From NCBI GenBank assembly GCA_002633005.1, contig NMRA01000062.1:853981-917980 (forward strand): DNA of 64,000 bases, given 5' to 3'. Each line of letters opens with the position of its first letter. The first letter of the stretch is position 1. A program made the translations under genes and the position numbers. Positions 11,589-25,729 of this stretch are shown one piece after another. A model generated the notes under the pieces. It saw only the letters and a list, made by a program, of their open reading frames with translations, was not told the origin of the DNA and did not search any database. This DNA is from Phoronis australis. Its lineage: Eukaryota; Phoronida; Phoronidae.

Positions 11589-14500
11589 ACCATACAGACA
11601 GACTGTTATATGAGAATCCCAGAAGAATTGTCTTTTTCAATACTGTAGACTTTTGCATTTGGTGATTTACCTCCACACAGATCCTGGTTGATTACTTTTG
11701 GGAAAGTAATTAGCTATAAAATACATGACTCAAGTGTTAAGAACCAGTTCAAGTGAATTGACGTTGGCAAGAAATGAGGCCAGAACACTTTGTCTAAGCC
11801 ATTGAATTAATTGTGAAATATTAGCCAGATTCTTCTGTGAGCCAGAATACACTAATTCCTCACCAATTTAGCACACAATATGGCTGACAAGTGAAACTCT
11901 ATTTTTCCAAATTTCTCCACATCAATGCAGATTAAGAAAATTTTAGTCTATTGTCTTGGGCAGTACTGTGGTGATGTCGTATAACAACATTTGCTATAGT
12001 TTTCATCACTTGCAACACAAATAATCGGCCTTTGAAAATTGTAAATTGACAAATTTGGCATCATTCTTGTGCAAAACAAATGGAAGATTTCCAAAATATG
12101 TCATTTGCAGTAAATGAGATAAAAAGCTTGTATTCTGCTTCATCCTTGAATGAAATGATTTTGCGAAAGCTGTCCAAATTTTCAGTTATTTTTTTTACTC
12201 TTTTCCAGCCCAAAGGCCTCTACTGTAGATTGGTTCAGCAGCCTTCCTATTAACTGCTAATTCTACTGACATTCTGTTCCTTCCATAATTCCCTAATTAA
12301 CAGAGTGCATTCATTGGCTTGTTTACCAGCAATGTTAATGGAATAAAGGTGGAGATATGCCTAATTTACCATCATCTCATGTCTGCCATTCATCCCCTGT
12401 TGGCTGTACAGGATGGCATTTTGTGCACTTGGCAGGAAAGCCTAGCTTCCACGTTTCACCATGGGAATTTAAATTATGAACACGATTAGCAGTTTTATGT
12501 TGTATATTCACAAGTTGTTACTCCCAACGTCTTTACCGTGTCTGGAAAACCTTGTTAAAAAATTGGAGTGGCCTTTTTTCCTGTACAGTTTTTGCAAAGG
12601 GAAAACGTGGAAACGACATTGCTTGCTGGTTGCAGTTGCTGCCTGCAATGGCTCAGACTGTGCAGTGTGTAGTTCTTCACCAAACTGTTCTGCTTTGTGT
12701 TTTGAGCTGCATTTCATCACTGTTATGTTGTCAATTGTTAGCAGAAGTGCTTTGGGGTTTAAAAACATTACTGTGCACATCTGATCTTCAATTCTCACAG
12801 GCGATGCTGCACTCGCCATTTTCAAATCCGCAGTTTTAGTTGGATAACCCCAATAGGCGTTTTCTTGAGAACTGCTGACTGTTTCTATGTTTATGTTGGT
12901 CAAATAAATAGCATACTAGCTCGCTAAGTTATCTCATTATGAGAGTGGAAGGCCTAATTTGATTTTTTTTATTTTAGCCAGCTAAACGGGTAAAAATGCA
13001 TCTTTATTTTTCAAAATGTCTAAAGACCAGTTGTGTTGCACTGGCTGCTTCAGTCTTAGTGGGTTGGGTACGATGTGAGGAGGTTTGAAATTTGGAGGAA
13101 AACCGTGGATTCACGGAGATGGTGTCAGAGTGATCCTAAATGTCCAGCTGCCTGTCATGTCTTATGGTCTAGATTCTTGTCACGTTGTCCCTGTCTAGAA
13201 CCACAGTCCTTTGGAATATTGCACCAATCTATCCCCCTGCAAACATCTCCCCCATTCAACTTGGGCAGCCTATGGAAGGTGATAATAAATTGTGTGTGGT
13301 AAGCCATTTTGTTAATAGGGTAGAAGGTTTCTGTGTTTATCCTAACCAGGGATTGAATTTTGCTATTTACCTTTGCAAAAGCTGGGCTTAGTTTAACAGT
13401 AGTGTGTCAACCCAGGAGGATTTATCTGTCCAATTGGTGCCTCATTTTTATAGCTTGAACCTTGGACTATAATGGACTATATAGTCCGAGTTTGAACTAA
13501 AGTGCAAGGTCACTAGACTAATTTTGTGATTCTGCATTTTTCGCAACATCAATCTGTAACGAGCAGTTTTAAATATCTTCTGATTTCCTCTGAAAGATCA
13601 AATTTTTAGCTTGTCATTTTTGTTGTTGTCCTTATTTAGTAATTATCTTGACTTAAAAGTTTAATGTTGTTTGAAGTATATAATCAGTAATGAACAGATG
13701 GTGGGCCCCATCAAAATATTGATTAATATTCATGTGTCCAAATTCTTAATTAGCATGTGTCTCAAATTTCAATTTTGATGAATGCGTTTTGTAATTAAAC
13801 TTGTGTTATTGGCAAGGCATATTAGGAAGAGTGGTTGTCTTGACATGTGCAGGTTTGCATGTCATTCTGAAGTGCACCCTCTGCTGTTCACCTTGTAAAT
13901 CAATCAGCAGGAATCATTAAAGACTAATATTGTCTTACTGTGACTGCATTTTATGGATACATGGAAAGGGACATGGTTGTTGTCTTTAAATTCTGCTTAT
14001 GGTCATGGAAATGAGTGATCTTTTGCCTTTTCTTCATAAATATTGATTTTAGGATGAGATGACTTTCTTCATACTCAGTAGCTGAACCACAACTTTTATA
14101 CGCAGCGTATTTCTCAAACCTTCCCATCACTTGATAGAAAATGGTTGACAAAATCCATCAGTTCTGACAGATTTGGCCAACTCTTCCAATATTTGGAGGC
14201 TTCATATCAATCTCTAGGGATCTTTTAGATTCCTTTGCTCATTTTAGTTGCAATTATGATGACGAGGGCAGTTTGTGATCAATTTATTCCATTGTCATTT
14301 ATCCCATACACGTCTTGAAACCCCTCTAAAGCCTCCCCAGTAGAGCTGCTGAGTTGTGATAATGATGCTTCGATTTTTCGCTAAAATATTTGACAAAATT
14401 GTTGTTCTTTAAAAAAGGAATTTCAAACTTCCAGTTCCAACATGAATTACCAGTTATATACTAATCTGTAATTCATCACATTTATTTTATGGTGTCAGTT

Positions 14501-16291
14501 ACAAGCTTTGTCATACAGCAAATTCAATTTTGGGTTTGAATTGTTACATTGGACAAATCTGGTATCCTCTTTTCTAACATCTTGAGTTCTAGGTTAGGAG
14601 TGCTTTGATATATAGCCAGCTGTATCAAACTTGGACAGTGGGTCAAGAAACTCTATGGTCACTGATTGAAATGACGTGCTTCCACCTATGCGCTTATCTT
14701 TGTTCAACCATTTCCCCTGTTATTGACTGACTGATGCTTTATCTATGTCTTATTTTGGAATGTCAAGCCATTGATTATTCAAGACCATCTTATCAGCCTC
14801 ATAAGCAAACTTTGATCACAGGCAAGTGTAATCTAATAACTATAAAAATGAGGTCAACAGAGGTCATTGTAACCAGATAATAAGATGGCTATTCAAGCAA
14901 ATCTCTGGGTTGATTCATGTATCGAGTTACACAGGTCTGTGTGTTTTTTCAGTCACTGGTAATCTTTTTACAAAAGCATAGGCCTACTGTATTTGTTTAG
15001 TGTTTTTTACTGGCTCCAGTCTGTCAAGTGATCCTGTTTTGCTGTTTGACTTTGTGTAAGCTTTTCATTGAATAACTGATGGAGTATTGGATATCCGATG
15101 ATAAATTACTAATCCTCCTCCATTTTTTTCAAGGTACTCGCAGTATCTGTGTTTATATTCGATTATGTTGAAATTTTTTTGCTCTTTATTCATCTCCTAA
15201 ATCCATTGATGTGTTGTTTCGTTGATCGCGTATCAGAACTGAATGCTATGCAGCAAAATCTCAAGAACTGTAGCCATATTGTGAACAGGAAAGATATTTC
15301 AGTAGAGTGGATGTTAAGAACCCGATCTTGTTGTGTCTACTATAGTTGGCATTCATGTTATGTCTATGGTCTGGCCATGTGGGTATTGGACAATGGCCTG
15401 TGGGTCACCCTTCTATGGACCCCTTCCTCTCAATTGTGGGAGAATGGACCTCTTCAATTTGCCAGCAAACTAATATTGCTTTGAACAGAGGAAACAAACA
15501 AGACTTGAGTGGTTTGTGGAAATAAAGCAAGCCAAATGATTTGGCCATGCACTGGAGTATGATTGGCCATTTGGGCTAGTTCATGTATTTAAACATATAT
15601 TCCAACTCGATATTATAACTACATTTATGTTGAGTTTGAAATTGAGGGGGGGGGGGCTTTACATAAAAATGCCTTGGTTGCTTGAGAGCCCAACCTGACC
15701 CAGTTTGGGGTCCAAGTGAAAAGATTCCAGATTGATTTGTAAGTTGAATGTTAATTTAAACCAGCAAGTGTCAGACTAGCTTGTTTCACTGACTCCAGTC
15801 AACAATGGGGTCTTATGCATAGCTCAGTGGCATGGATAATTGCAATTATCTGCCCACTTAATTAACTATAGCAAGCAGGCAACTTATGCATTATTCACCA
15901 ACATATAATGGCAATTCACTTAATCAGTGATGTCAGACAAACAATCCAGTGAAAGGCTCCATTGAGGTTATAATAATGGGGTTTATCTCCCCACCAACTG
16001 AGTGAAACTGTTGGGCTCCATGTCTACAGAACCTATCTTGGCAGTATAATGGCTGGATTATCATTATTAGCTAATTTGATGCTGTTCCAGCTGACCCTAG
16101 CTAAGGCACTTACAGTACACAAGAACATTACTGCAAAGCCAACTCAGGACAAGTTTGCAGGACTGCCTTCCTAGTTGCAGTTGGCACCAGTACATCTAGT
16201 GTGATCATGTGATCTGCTTCATGCATAATGCATGATGATATCTCACAAAAACTTGCATTTTCGCATGTTGCTTGTGCCTGGGAAACTCGGC

Positions 16292-16579
16292 CCTGGGGTC
16301 TGTTTCATGGAAATTGCCCTAAGGCCTAAGACCGATATTTGGTCTCACACTCCATGAACTATTTGTTAATTGTAGTTAAATCCCACTTGAGCAAAAGTGC
16401 AAAATCTCTGAGAATATAAAGATAATTGCTAGTTACTGAGATAATTTCTACAAGTTATTTCTCGAGTGTGATGCGCTGATTATTATCTGTGAAAGTCTTT
16501 TTTAACAATTGTGAAGTCCGAGGGTATGACCAAATTTCTGTCTTAAGACTTCAGGCACTTTCGTGAAACTGACCCCAGG
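16292..16579. mobile_element. MITE family A, copy 2
   Basis: 288 bp. Its ends are the best preserved of the three: left CCTGGGGTCTGTTTCATGG, right (reverse complement) CCTGGGGTCAGTTTCACG. Subterminal GTCTTAAG-like motifs recur in all copies. No open frame of interest. Confidence 0.8.
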
Positions 16580-18037
16580 TCAACATGGCAAGCTGGAATG
16601 ACAGGGAAATAACATTTTGACCTTTATTTTTGGCACACATTTTACTCAAGGTCTGGTTGCTTGTGGCGCTTGAGCTCAAGTATGGGTGCTCGCAATTACA
16701 GGATGTTTTGCATATTCCCAACTGTGTTAATGTTGGTGAGGACACTGGCATTCACAGGAAACAACAGGCCTTACATCCAGAATAGAATGTGGAAATATTC
16801 AAAACCAGAATTATCACAACCAAGCTGAGATGTTTTCACCTAAATATGAAACATGTAAGCTGGATATTAAGAATTAGAACATTTCCCCCCTCCTTTCTCC
16901 ATGTGATGAACTCTAATATCAACTGAATCATTAAACATGCTATATATTGCTGTAATGTCCCCATTCACATTTTTTTCTTGAAATTTTTCAGGAACTGACA
17001 ACAAGTTGTGGAAAGACAAAGAAATGGAAACATGAAATGAAGATGAAATCTGACTCCTTTTTACTTTCCATGTCATCAATCATGTTTGCGGTGCCTTCTC
17101 AACTAATTTCTAGAAGCCACATCCTCAGTATTTGGTAGTTGAGGTCAGTTTCTTGTTACAAATGTTTTCCAGGTACTCCCAGCAGCGTAAAATTATCTTT
17201 ATTGTAATTATGACAGGCAATATGAAGTCATTTTCACTTTTGCTGCATGACTGAGGGTATTTTTTCTATAATAGTCATATTTCATCCTCATTTGCAAGAT
17301 ACAACTTGGACATTTTCCTGAAGGTCACAAGTAATTGTTTTTAGCTGTCATATAAAAATCTACCAAATTAAGGGCTAGTTATCTGATGTATGTAATATGC
17401 TATCTTGCATTAAGTAATTTGTTAAAATTTATACCCAAATAATTTGGGTTTCTCTCTGTAACTGGCTGAAAAGAACTCCACGGCCACGCCCTTAATTTCC
17501 AACTTCTAACCCCTAAAACCCATTCTGAACCAGCAAGCACTAAACCAACTGCACAGATTCCACCTGAAAATACCCCATACTTGTGGGTTCAAACTGCAGG
17601 CCTCCACCTATTCTTCAAGGCTGGGGTTTGGTGCCCAGGTTGTGTGTCTGGCTACTGGGTATGTAGTTTTTTGGTGTGTGTGTACCAGTTTAAGGGTGCA
17701 GGTATGGAATTGGTACCCAGTAATGTGCATGAATGGTCATTTGGAGGATGCTCTATGCACTGTAACAGTGAAATGATTGTCAGTTTCAGTTGGGCTGAGC
17801 TCTAGTTGACCAAGACCCAATAACAGGCAAAATGTCCAGTCCTTCTCTCTAATGTTTGTACCATCAGTTTGGTTGGTGTAGGTTGATCTTGGGCAGCTGG
17901 AATTTTAAGGCACAGCAGCTGGAATGACTTCTTTCCCCTGTGTAAGAGTGTTTTTTGTATTTTTGTAAGATTCTAGCTAAGTCAAAGTTTTGAGAATTCT
18001 AGAGATAGTGTTTAGCTTTGAGATTTCTTGAGATTAT

Positions 18038-18275
18038 GGTAAAAAGTCTGAAATTTGGAGAGTCTCTAGAATTTGGGGCATGGAAACTCCTTCGAAAAAA
18101 TGAATTCTTTATAGTGGAATTTGGACAAGAGCAATTTTGACATTTATCATATGTGTCAAATTTCGGGCAATGTGATTTCAATATACACAGTGGATAATTT
18201 CTGGAATTCAGGACGAGCTCCGACCTTTAGCAAAATATTTGATTTCTCACTGTCCCAAATTATAGAATTGTTACC
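18038..18275. mobile_element. MITE family C, copy 1 (degenerate)
   Basis: About 238 bp with imperfect inverted ends starting GGTAAAAAGTCT and ending (reverse complement) GGTAACAATTCTATAATTTG. The interior shares TCAAATTTYGGRCAATGTG and a TGGAATTTGG-type motif with the copies at 25428-25729 and 48972-49262. Confidence 0.6.
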
Positions 18276-18764
18276 AAAATTCCTGAATAAGGATACCCTC
18301 TTATAACTTTTACATTTATATTGTGAATATTATTTTCAAATCTGCATTAAGAGACCATGTGGTATGCTTACTAGTGTGCGCTTATTTATTGTTTGGGGTG
18401 TGACCTTATTAACACTTTCTTGTAATAGTGTTTCCAAAGGACACCACACAAAGATGATAGTTTAAAACACACTCACACCTGCCCTAATGGCGTTTATTCA
18501 GGTGGATCTTTAGCTCTACACTGTAATGATTAGTTGTGTTATTACATAAATGGTAATTACTTATGTATACAAGTATGTACATAATAAATTTAGTTGTTTT
18601 AGTATGACTCATTTGTTTTGTTGGGTTTGGTTTGAACCATTAGGTTGTAGGGAACTTGAATCAAGTTTTGTTTACGAACATAAGCACTGGGTCGTTGATT
18701 TAATAACGAGATTTTCACACAACAGGATGCATGAATATCCTCACAAGAACGTGTGATTGAACAC

Positions 18765-18770
18765 AATAAA
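18765..18770 (+). promoter_or_regulatory. AATAAA hexamer at the edge of the CpG-rich block
   Basis: A canonical polyadenylation hexamer lies about where CpG-poor sequence gives way to CpG-rich sequence. It could end a rightward transcript, but a hexamer alone is weak evidence. Confidence 0.25.
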
Positions 18771-20271
18771 AGACGAAACCGTTGTTGACTACCGCCTGGT
18801 GTTGAAATCATGACGCAACAAACTTCCTTTTTACGGAAACGGGTCCATCAAAACCGTCATGGCAGTAACCAACTGTAGAATTAGCTAAGAGTACTGTAAA
18901 TGCGTTGCAGGCAAAACAGGTTTATGAAGTTGGTGGCACAAGAGGAACCAATTTAACTGAAGGTTGCGCGTATTTGGAAAAACGTTTAGTAACACCAGTT
19001 TAAGAGTCTGACATTCTGATTAGACGTCCCACAGTTTGTGTCTGTCTTGTTAAAATTTATTGCACACCTGAACACGTACTTGTGGCTAAGATCAGTTTAG
19101 CTTCTGGCAAAATTATCGTATCCGTGAAATTGCTCCTGTGAAGTCGCTGAACAATAGCCTTTTCTAAGATACGTTTTGTCATTTAATTCTCGAGGTTTTA
19201 TCGTTTGGCTGAACGAAACATCGTGTACAGCTACATTTTTTTCGCTGTGACCTCAAGGGATTACTGCAGTGGGGTATTAAGAAATTGATAGCGAAATGTC
19301 ATTAATGCCAGAAAATTGAGACCGCAGCACAAATGCCCTACGGATCACGGCCCATAACATAGTGCATGGCCATTAATGCGTAGTGATAAGATCGAGAGCT
19401 GGTGAGAATACACAGTAATGAATAACGAATTCTGAAGTCGACGGTCTCGTCATGAGAAGTTCTGTTATGACTCGCACTACAACCTGAAGACAAGTTAGTC
19501 CAAATTTAGTGTTGAGTTTTAGTCGTAATTCACCAAGGTGAAATTATTACACTGTATTGTGGGCCTCAATTGTGTCAGTATTTTACATGTTCTGAATCAC
19601 AGTAAAAAATAAGGCGATGGGTCTTTCGTGACTTTGAACGAACGTCATCTCATATTGAATCCGTTCTCTGCCTTCGGAGAATACAAACCAAAGTTTTGCT
19701 GTTACTTTGTGGCTGTATCGTCATATTAGCAAAATGCAGAGGTATAATAACTCGAGATGTATTTAAATTTCTTTCTCAAGTTCTGAAGTCTACATTGTTT
19801 TGCTGTTCGTAAATTGAGGATTGAGCCGCGGTTTCAAATATGTTCACAATTTCAACGGCATTCGAACAACGATAAGCTGATTGAATCGTGAAAAACGGCG
19901 TTGCAGTTAGCGTGGTCACTAATGCAAACTCTAAACGCGTAATCGTGTTTTGTTAAGTACCCTTATTTTCCACGAGGGCTTCTCAAATATTGGATCGGGC
20001 TACATCGTATTTTCACTAAAACTTACAAACAAAAGACTATTTGCCGGGCGCGTCTATTTCATTGACTAACGATCCCTCGTGTTTGTTTATGGAATCAACT
20101 AGTAAAAGCATTGTACAATGATGTTATTGTGAGGAAGGATATAGGCTGGGTCTTACTTACGGACGGTAATTCGGGATGAGTATCGACGGATAGAATTTCC
20201 ACATTGGTGATTTTTTCAACAAATGGCCCTTGACACTTCAATAGAACAAACACTTCGGGGCTAATGCCCCG

Positions 20272-20285
20272 ACACTAGGGGGCGT
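20272..20285 (+). promoter_or_regulatory. CTCF-like core motif
   Basis: ACACTAGGGGGCGT matches the bilaterian CTCF core CCASYAGRKGGCRS at 12 of 14 positions by eye. It lies inside the CpG-rich block between convergent genes, a plausible insulator position. A single motif match is weak. Confidence 0.35.
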
Positions 20286-23200
20286 CACTTGATGCGCCCC
20301 TCAGCCGATTCTGACTGCCATTGAAACCACGATACCATAGACTGTACGGCACAAGCGAATAAAATCTCGCACTTAGTAGGAAGTACGTCTGCACCTGTTC
20401 ATTCCGCTATTTGTTGAAGAAGGGAAACGATTAAGGCCGAACAGGACAGCCATATCATCAGGCTACATGCTGTTAATATTTGAGTAGAAAGTAGAAAAGT
20501 GTCCAAATCAAAATTCGCCTCATTGAAATTACATTTCACTCAAAAGCAATGTTAACTGAACTGTAGTGTCAGGTTTTCTAGCCGCACATTTACTGGAGAG
20601 TTTAGACGTCGCCTGCCTTTCGGGTTTGGGAAAATCGGTAGAGATCTTAACAGATGCTGTTTGCTGGTTTATATAAGGACTTTTAAAAACGAGCGTTGAA
20701 AGGTGTTAAGACTGACATCGAATATTGTTTGTTCACATTGTAAGCATGACGTTTAGGGGATATCACTTAGCTGTCTTCGCGTAGTTAGTTGTGTGCTGGA
20801 CAAAGGCACATGCTTCCGCATTTCAAAAACGTTTAAATGTGTAGGTAAAGTTTTTGTTCATACAGCCATCCCCCATCACCGTTTCTCGGGGCATTTTAAT
20901 GACCTTAAAAGGTCACGGTAATTGCTTTTAATTTTGCCATGCATCTGCAGATACAACTAAAGTGCACCGTGTACCTGAATGCATGGCTTAAATACACGCC
21001 CACTGCATGCAAGAACACCAGGCGGATCCCATGCCACTTCTGGGTAACTACTGCATTTTGCCGTCCAGTTATCTTTTTTGATATGATTTTGACGGATACA
21101 TGTTCTTAGTCACAGACACGTGATGTCAGTGTCCGTAATCAAACTGGTAGAAACGTATTTGAAAACACTTGAATTATAGTCTGGGGACGTCATTGCGAAG
21201 TGCCGCTCACACCGCCTGACAGCGGTGAACTCTGAACCAATGCCTACACGTCACATAAATCACTTTCATCATAATCTTAGCTCAATCCATTTATGGACTC
21301 ATGTGGCCAGTATGACACCTGTATTAACTTGATTCATTACAAGAGTGAAGGTTGACCGGGACGTGTCAAGACAATGAAGAAAGTGCTGCCTCAAATAGGT
21401 CTTCAACGATAACAGTTTCATTCCGTCCGCACCAATGCAGCTTTCCTCAAGCATCAGAGGTCCTATCAGATATTGCGACGTACTCGGTTCAACGCGGAAA
21501 TTTGGGCAAATTACACCTACAATATCAACATAGTTGTAACGGGCAACTGCCTTCCACTTTTTATTGACCGTTTTCTACAGAAACACAACCGTCTGCAGAT
21601 GGACGCTGGTGTGACTTGTCAGATTCTTTGAAAGTGACATATCGGACTTGACGCGGCGTTCCCGACCACCGTTGTCATTGGCGAAGATCGGATCAATGCC
21701 CGGCAGACACGACGCTGTTATCGGGCCAAATAATCTTCTAAAAGGTTAATCCTTTCGTGCCCACGTCAAATGACGTAACTGTTTATATAACACATTTTGT
21801 TATCGTTGTCAGCATCGATATATATGACAGGGTAAACAGCTAAATGCATTTGAAATTCTGAAGCCGTGGAAATTCAGTCAAGCTTAAACTGAGGATTTCC
21901 CTTTTCGGTTATATAGCTAAAATAAGCAGACGAATTTTCAATCATGTCACATTCCTTAGGCGAGGTCAAACCACATTGGGTAATGGAGAAACCGATCAGT
22001 CCTATGCTGCACGAGAAACGACCGTTACATGGTTTTCATTTACCTAAATACTGCAGGCATATATTGGTTTTTATCATTGCGTTATTAACTATTTTAAGAA
22101 ACCAAAAGGTAACGATGGCAAAGTCATGTCTACTCTATGCACTTTTCGTGTTTTAAAATCAGTGGCCTTGCAAAACCCCACAAATTTCTGCTTAGCTTCA
22201 ATGGATCGACACATTTACACAAATACCGCGGCATATTTTGAAAAATGAAACCACGCTTTAATTCTCGTTACTGGTGACTTATTCGGGGAAAACAGGACCG
22301 CGATCCCGCCTCGGGTATCCGAATGCGAGATGCAAAGTTGGCTTTTGTTGTTCTTTCAAAGCTAAGTTTCAGTCCTCGTTATTTTATTGCCCAGATTCCA
22401 GCCGCGTATGTGAAGAACCGATAAAGCTAATCACAGCAATGTGTTTTGGCTAGTTGAGTTAATTTGGGACTATCATACCGTACACACAGCCCTAGTCTCA
22501 CTTCAGCGGTCTAAACAAATCTAATGGAAACCAGACGTACGTGCTCGACAACCGCGCACACCATGGTGAAAATGAGGGCCAGGGTTGGCTTAAGGGTGGA
22601 AATATTGGACATATGCGACACGTATGAAAGTTGAAACTGACCGTCAGTAGCCTCATCACGCGGAATCTGTGTATAAACACATCAGCAAATCTGTGGATTT
22701 AGCGCAGGCATAATATCAAAGACTGAGAAACATATTTTCGAAAGCAAGGAAGAATGTGTACTAGACTTGAATTTTGGTTCTCAGATGTCATGTCTTTTTA
22801 GTACAAATAACAAGACAGTAAGCCTATACGTTTACATCAAGAAGACATTGTGAAACAACCTCTATTTGATATTCAAGACGAAATTTATAAAGCACACTCA
22901 CATTTCTGTAAATTATATTTTTTTTCTTTTCTGTAAATCTTTAGAGAAAATATTCATAAATGTCACAGTTTTCATTAGCACATTTCCTCTATGAAAAGTA
23001 AAACAACAAGAGTATTTAAAAGTTTCATTTCAGTCTGATTTCACTGTGTCATTTTTGAAGTCAAAATTTGAACATTTTCCAGATATATTCCGGTTAGCCT
23101 ATCAGTAAATGAGAGCAGCCAAATTCGTCAAAATGCAAAAACCGGGAGTTGCTTCCGGACTAGACAAGTGAAGTGATTCAAAATTATCTCGGAATACCAA

Positions 23201-25427
23201 TAAATTGGCCGCCACCGAAAAGAATGCATCAAAAATTATGAGGAATGCATCTGGTGTCGCTGATTATGACGACCAGGATCCAGGATCACTCTTGAGTCAG
23301 ATTCTATAATGTCATGGATTTACAACCCAATCAAATTTCCTTCGACAGTACAACCTGCGTCTCAGTTCTGATGAATGACAGCAGGTCAACTTTCGGATTT
23401 CGTCCAAGAATTTGACGAGAAGAGGAAACCAAGCGGTACGACTGACCACAGGATCACTTAGCTAACAATAGAAATGACTAAACCATACACTTGCCGACCC
23501 TAGTTGTGTCAAAACCAGTAGGCGGTTTTGTAAACAGCCTCCGGGCCTTCATGCCGGCTGATACAAGGATAGTCCCAGGCGAAACCTAACGCGTTAAAAT
23601 AGATTGAACTGAATAACCAAAACACATCAACTCATCTCGTTATGTCAGACCAGTAAATGAACTTGCTGGTACTCGTTTCTCTATTTCCTCTTACGGTCTC
23701 AATTCTGTGAGCTAACAGGCTGTCAAACCGGCTACTGACTTCCCAATGATCTAAGTGTTATCACTCCCCTCGACACTTTTTGTAACGTTTAATTGTCTTT
23801 TGTGGGTGTTCAATGTGATTAGTGTCCATTGTATGCGTTAGATGTGCACACTGGCCATGTAAACTGTGTTTGTAACTCAAGTATTATGTTAAACACGTTG
23901 TTCCATTTGTTTATTTGATTCTAAGCGTACGCATTTCTTGTAACTTTCAATTTCTTGTCAGCGCACGAGCTTGTATGCAGATGTTTATTTGTTGTCCACC
24001 ATACAGACTCGAACTAGTCTTATAGTAATTTACTTCCACGACAAAATGAAGTAATGGAACTGACCAGGCGTGAAATTTAAACTAGCCGATGTTGAGCGGC
24101 GGGGAGGTGGCCGCAGCTGTGAGAAGGGACTGTTGAGCGCGTGACCTGACGACGGGGTTTAAGGCTACATCAACCGGAATGTGTACGCGACACTAAATCA
24201 TCTTTACCTCCCATTAGGGACTGCTGCATTTTGTTACGTTAATTTTGCTGTAAATTGTGAAACAATGCACAAAGTGGCAGAAGATGTGTAGTAGTATAAT
24301 GGATACTGAGGAAAACATCAAATCATTTGATAACAATCCGTTTTATTAGTCACAGAGGAGAAAAGATATCTGTCAACAAACGCAAAACTTTGAAGTTCTA
24401 AAGATTCTACTTTCCAGTTTATCATTCGGGTGCTTCATTGAGGACACATGCAGTTTGGTGACAAGACATCTAATTATCAACCAATTCTCACTAGACCTAA
24501 AAATGAAAATGAAACATTGACGTCAGCAAGATCTCTACTGAGTTGAGAAGAAAACACGTGGAAATCCTAGTCACTGACGTCAGTTAGTGAAGGGAACATA
24601 GGAATACAACATAAGAGCGACCATTACGCTAAAACATTAAATAATCGGTTATTTGCCCACCAATGATGAAAAAATCAACGGTCATTCCAGTTTGCGCATG
24701 TTTTGTTCACACCAAAATAACCAAAGACAGTACCAAACCGAATTTGTTCCAAAGAAACAAACTTCTAATTTAGGCTACTTTCAACTTGTTTTTCCCTAAT
24801 ACCCTATTGCCACGCAACTACTAGGCCCATGAGCGTCTGTGGGAACTGTACTTATATGCAGTGCGAAACATAGGCGCAAGCGTCGGCGAACCACTAGGTT
24901 AAAAAGGCAGCAAAAGGGCATTACTTCGGATGTAAGTCCACGGGCCTACAGGCACCGTAATACGACAGTAGTTACGAAGTGGTTTTCGGGCTTGCCACGA
25001 ATTCACAGATTCCTATTGGTTGAGACAAGGCATAAAACGACCCATCATCACCATGACAACTTGTGAATCATAGTCTCCAGCAATAACAACTGTTCCAAGC
25101 TCAGAAATCACTTTTGAAGTTCAGGGGCCCGTTCCAAGAAAACTGAATTAGCTAAGACAAATTTCAGTCAATTTTAAGATAAAACATAAATATGTCTCAA
25201 GAAAGGATCTTAAGTTTGACTTAAGTGTTTGACTTCAGTTTTGTCTTAATTTTGATTAACTTGTGGGATGTGGAAGTTTTTAAGTTTGGAAGTTGAGACA
25301 AATCTTAGAGGTAAGTCAAGAATGACAGTTTTTTGACTTAATCAAACCTTAAAGCCACCCAACGGTGTTCTGGTATTAAAACACTAACAACCTTTACAGG
25401 TCCCTGCACTCTTCAAAAGCAATATGG

Positions 25428-25729
25428 GGTTAAAACTCTCCAGTTTGGAACAGTCTCCAAAATATAAGACATGGACATTGAATTTTTTTTTCTCGAAAAC
25501 TAGGACATGGGTGATTTTGGTGTTCATCACATTTCTCAAATTTCGCACACAGCCTTTGTATCAACAGAGTCTGAAAAAACTAGACCTGGCAGTTAATTTT
25601 GGCCCTATTTCTGGTGATTCTTGAATTTGCTACAGCCAGAATTGCACATTTCTAAAATTTTGTACAAGCTCTGTCAGCCTTGAGCAAAGTAATTAACTTT
25701 TCAGGGTCCCAAGCTGGAGAATTGTTACC
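25428..25729. mobile_element. MITE family C, copy 2
   Basis: 302 bp. Left end GGTTAAAACTCTCCAGTTTGG; right end (reverse complement) GGTAACAATTCTCCAGCTTGG. The middle shares CACATTTCTCAAATTT and GGTGATTCTTGAATTTG with copy 3. No coding capacity. Confidence 0.7.

Larger units (their letters stand above)
3693..18659. other. Gene-poor, CpG-poor intergenic stretch
   Basis: Apart from the repeats listed separately I see no gene. Open frames here (for example 12508-12903 minus, 15149-15484 plus) lack domains and plausible exon structure. CpG is rare: I count 2 in 8041-8400. T tends to exceed A on the plus strand (17221-17400: about 70 T to 53 A), the skew seen in the sense strand of the other gene's introns, so it may be transcribed rightward. 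That is inference. A G-run lies near 15644-15656. Confidence 0.6.
18660..25070. other. CpG-rich intergenic block without recognisable genes
   Basis: CpG density jumps here: I count 18 in 19141-19500, against 2 in an equal stretch at 8041-8400. The high density persists to about 25.07 kb and then falls. Open frames within it (21352-21567, 21944-22156 and 24839-25066 plus; 22498-22680 minus) have no recognisable domains, and no splice-linked exon series was found. In invertebrates with gene-body methylation, retained CpG marks unmethylated DNA, so a regulatory or untranscribed domain between the two convergent genes is a reasonable inference. Confidence 0.6.

Noticed and set aside
12508-12903. 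131-residue minus-strand frame as a gene
   Set aside because: No recognisable domain, no splice partners, and an overlapping plus-strand frame of similar quality; consistent with chance.
21944-22156. 70-residue plus-strand frame with a hydrophobic stretch in the CpG-rich block
   Set aside because: Short, no Kozak or splice support, no family resemblance; expected by chance over 6 kb.
25121-25370. Another family A MITE, because of GGGCCCGTTCCAAGAAA and repeated CTTAAG motifs
   Set aside because: The left end only loosely resembles family A and no inverted right end was found.
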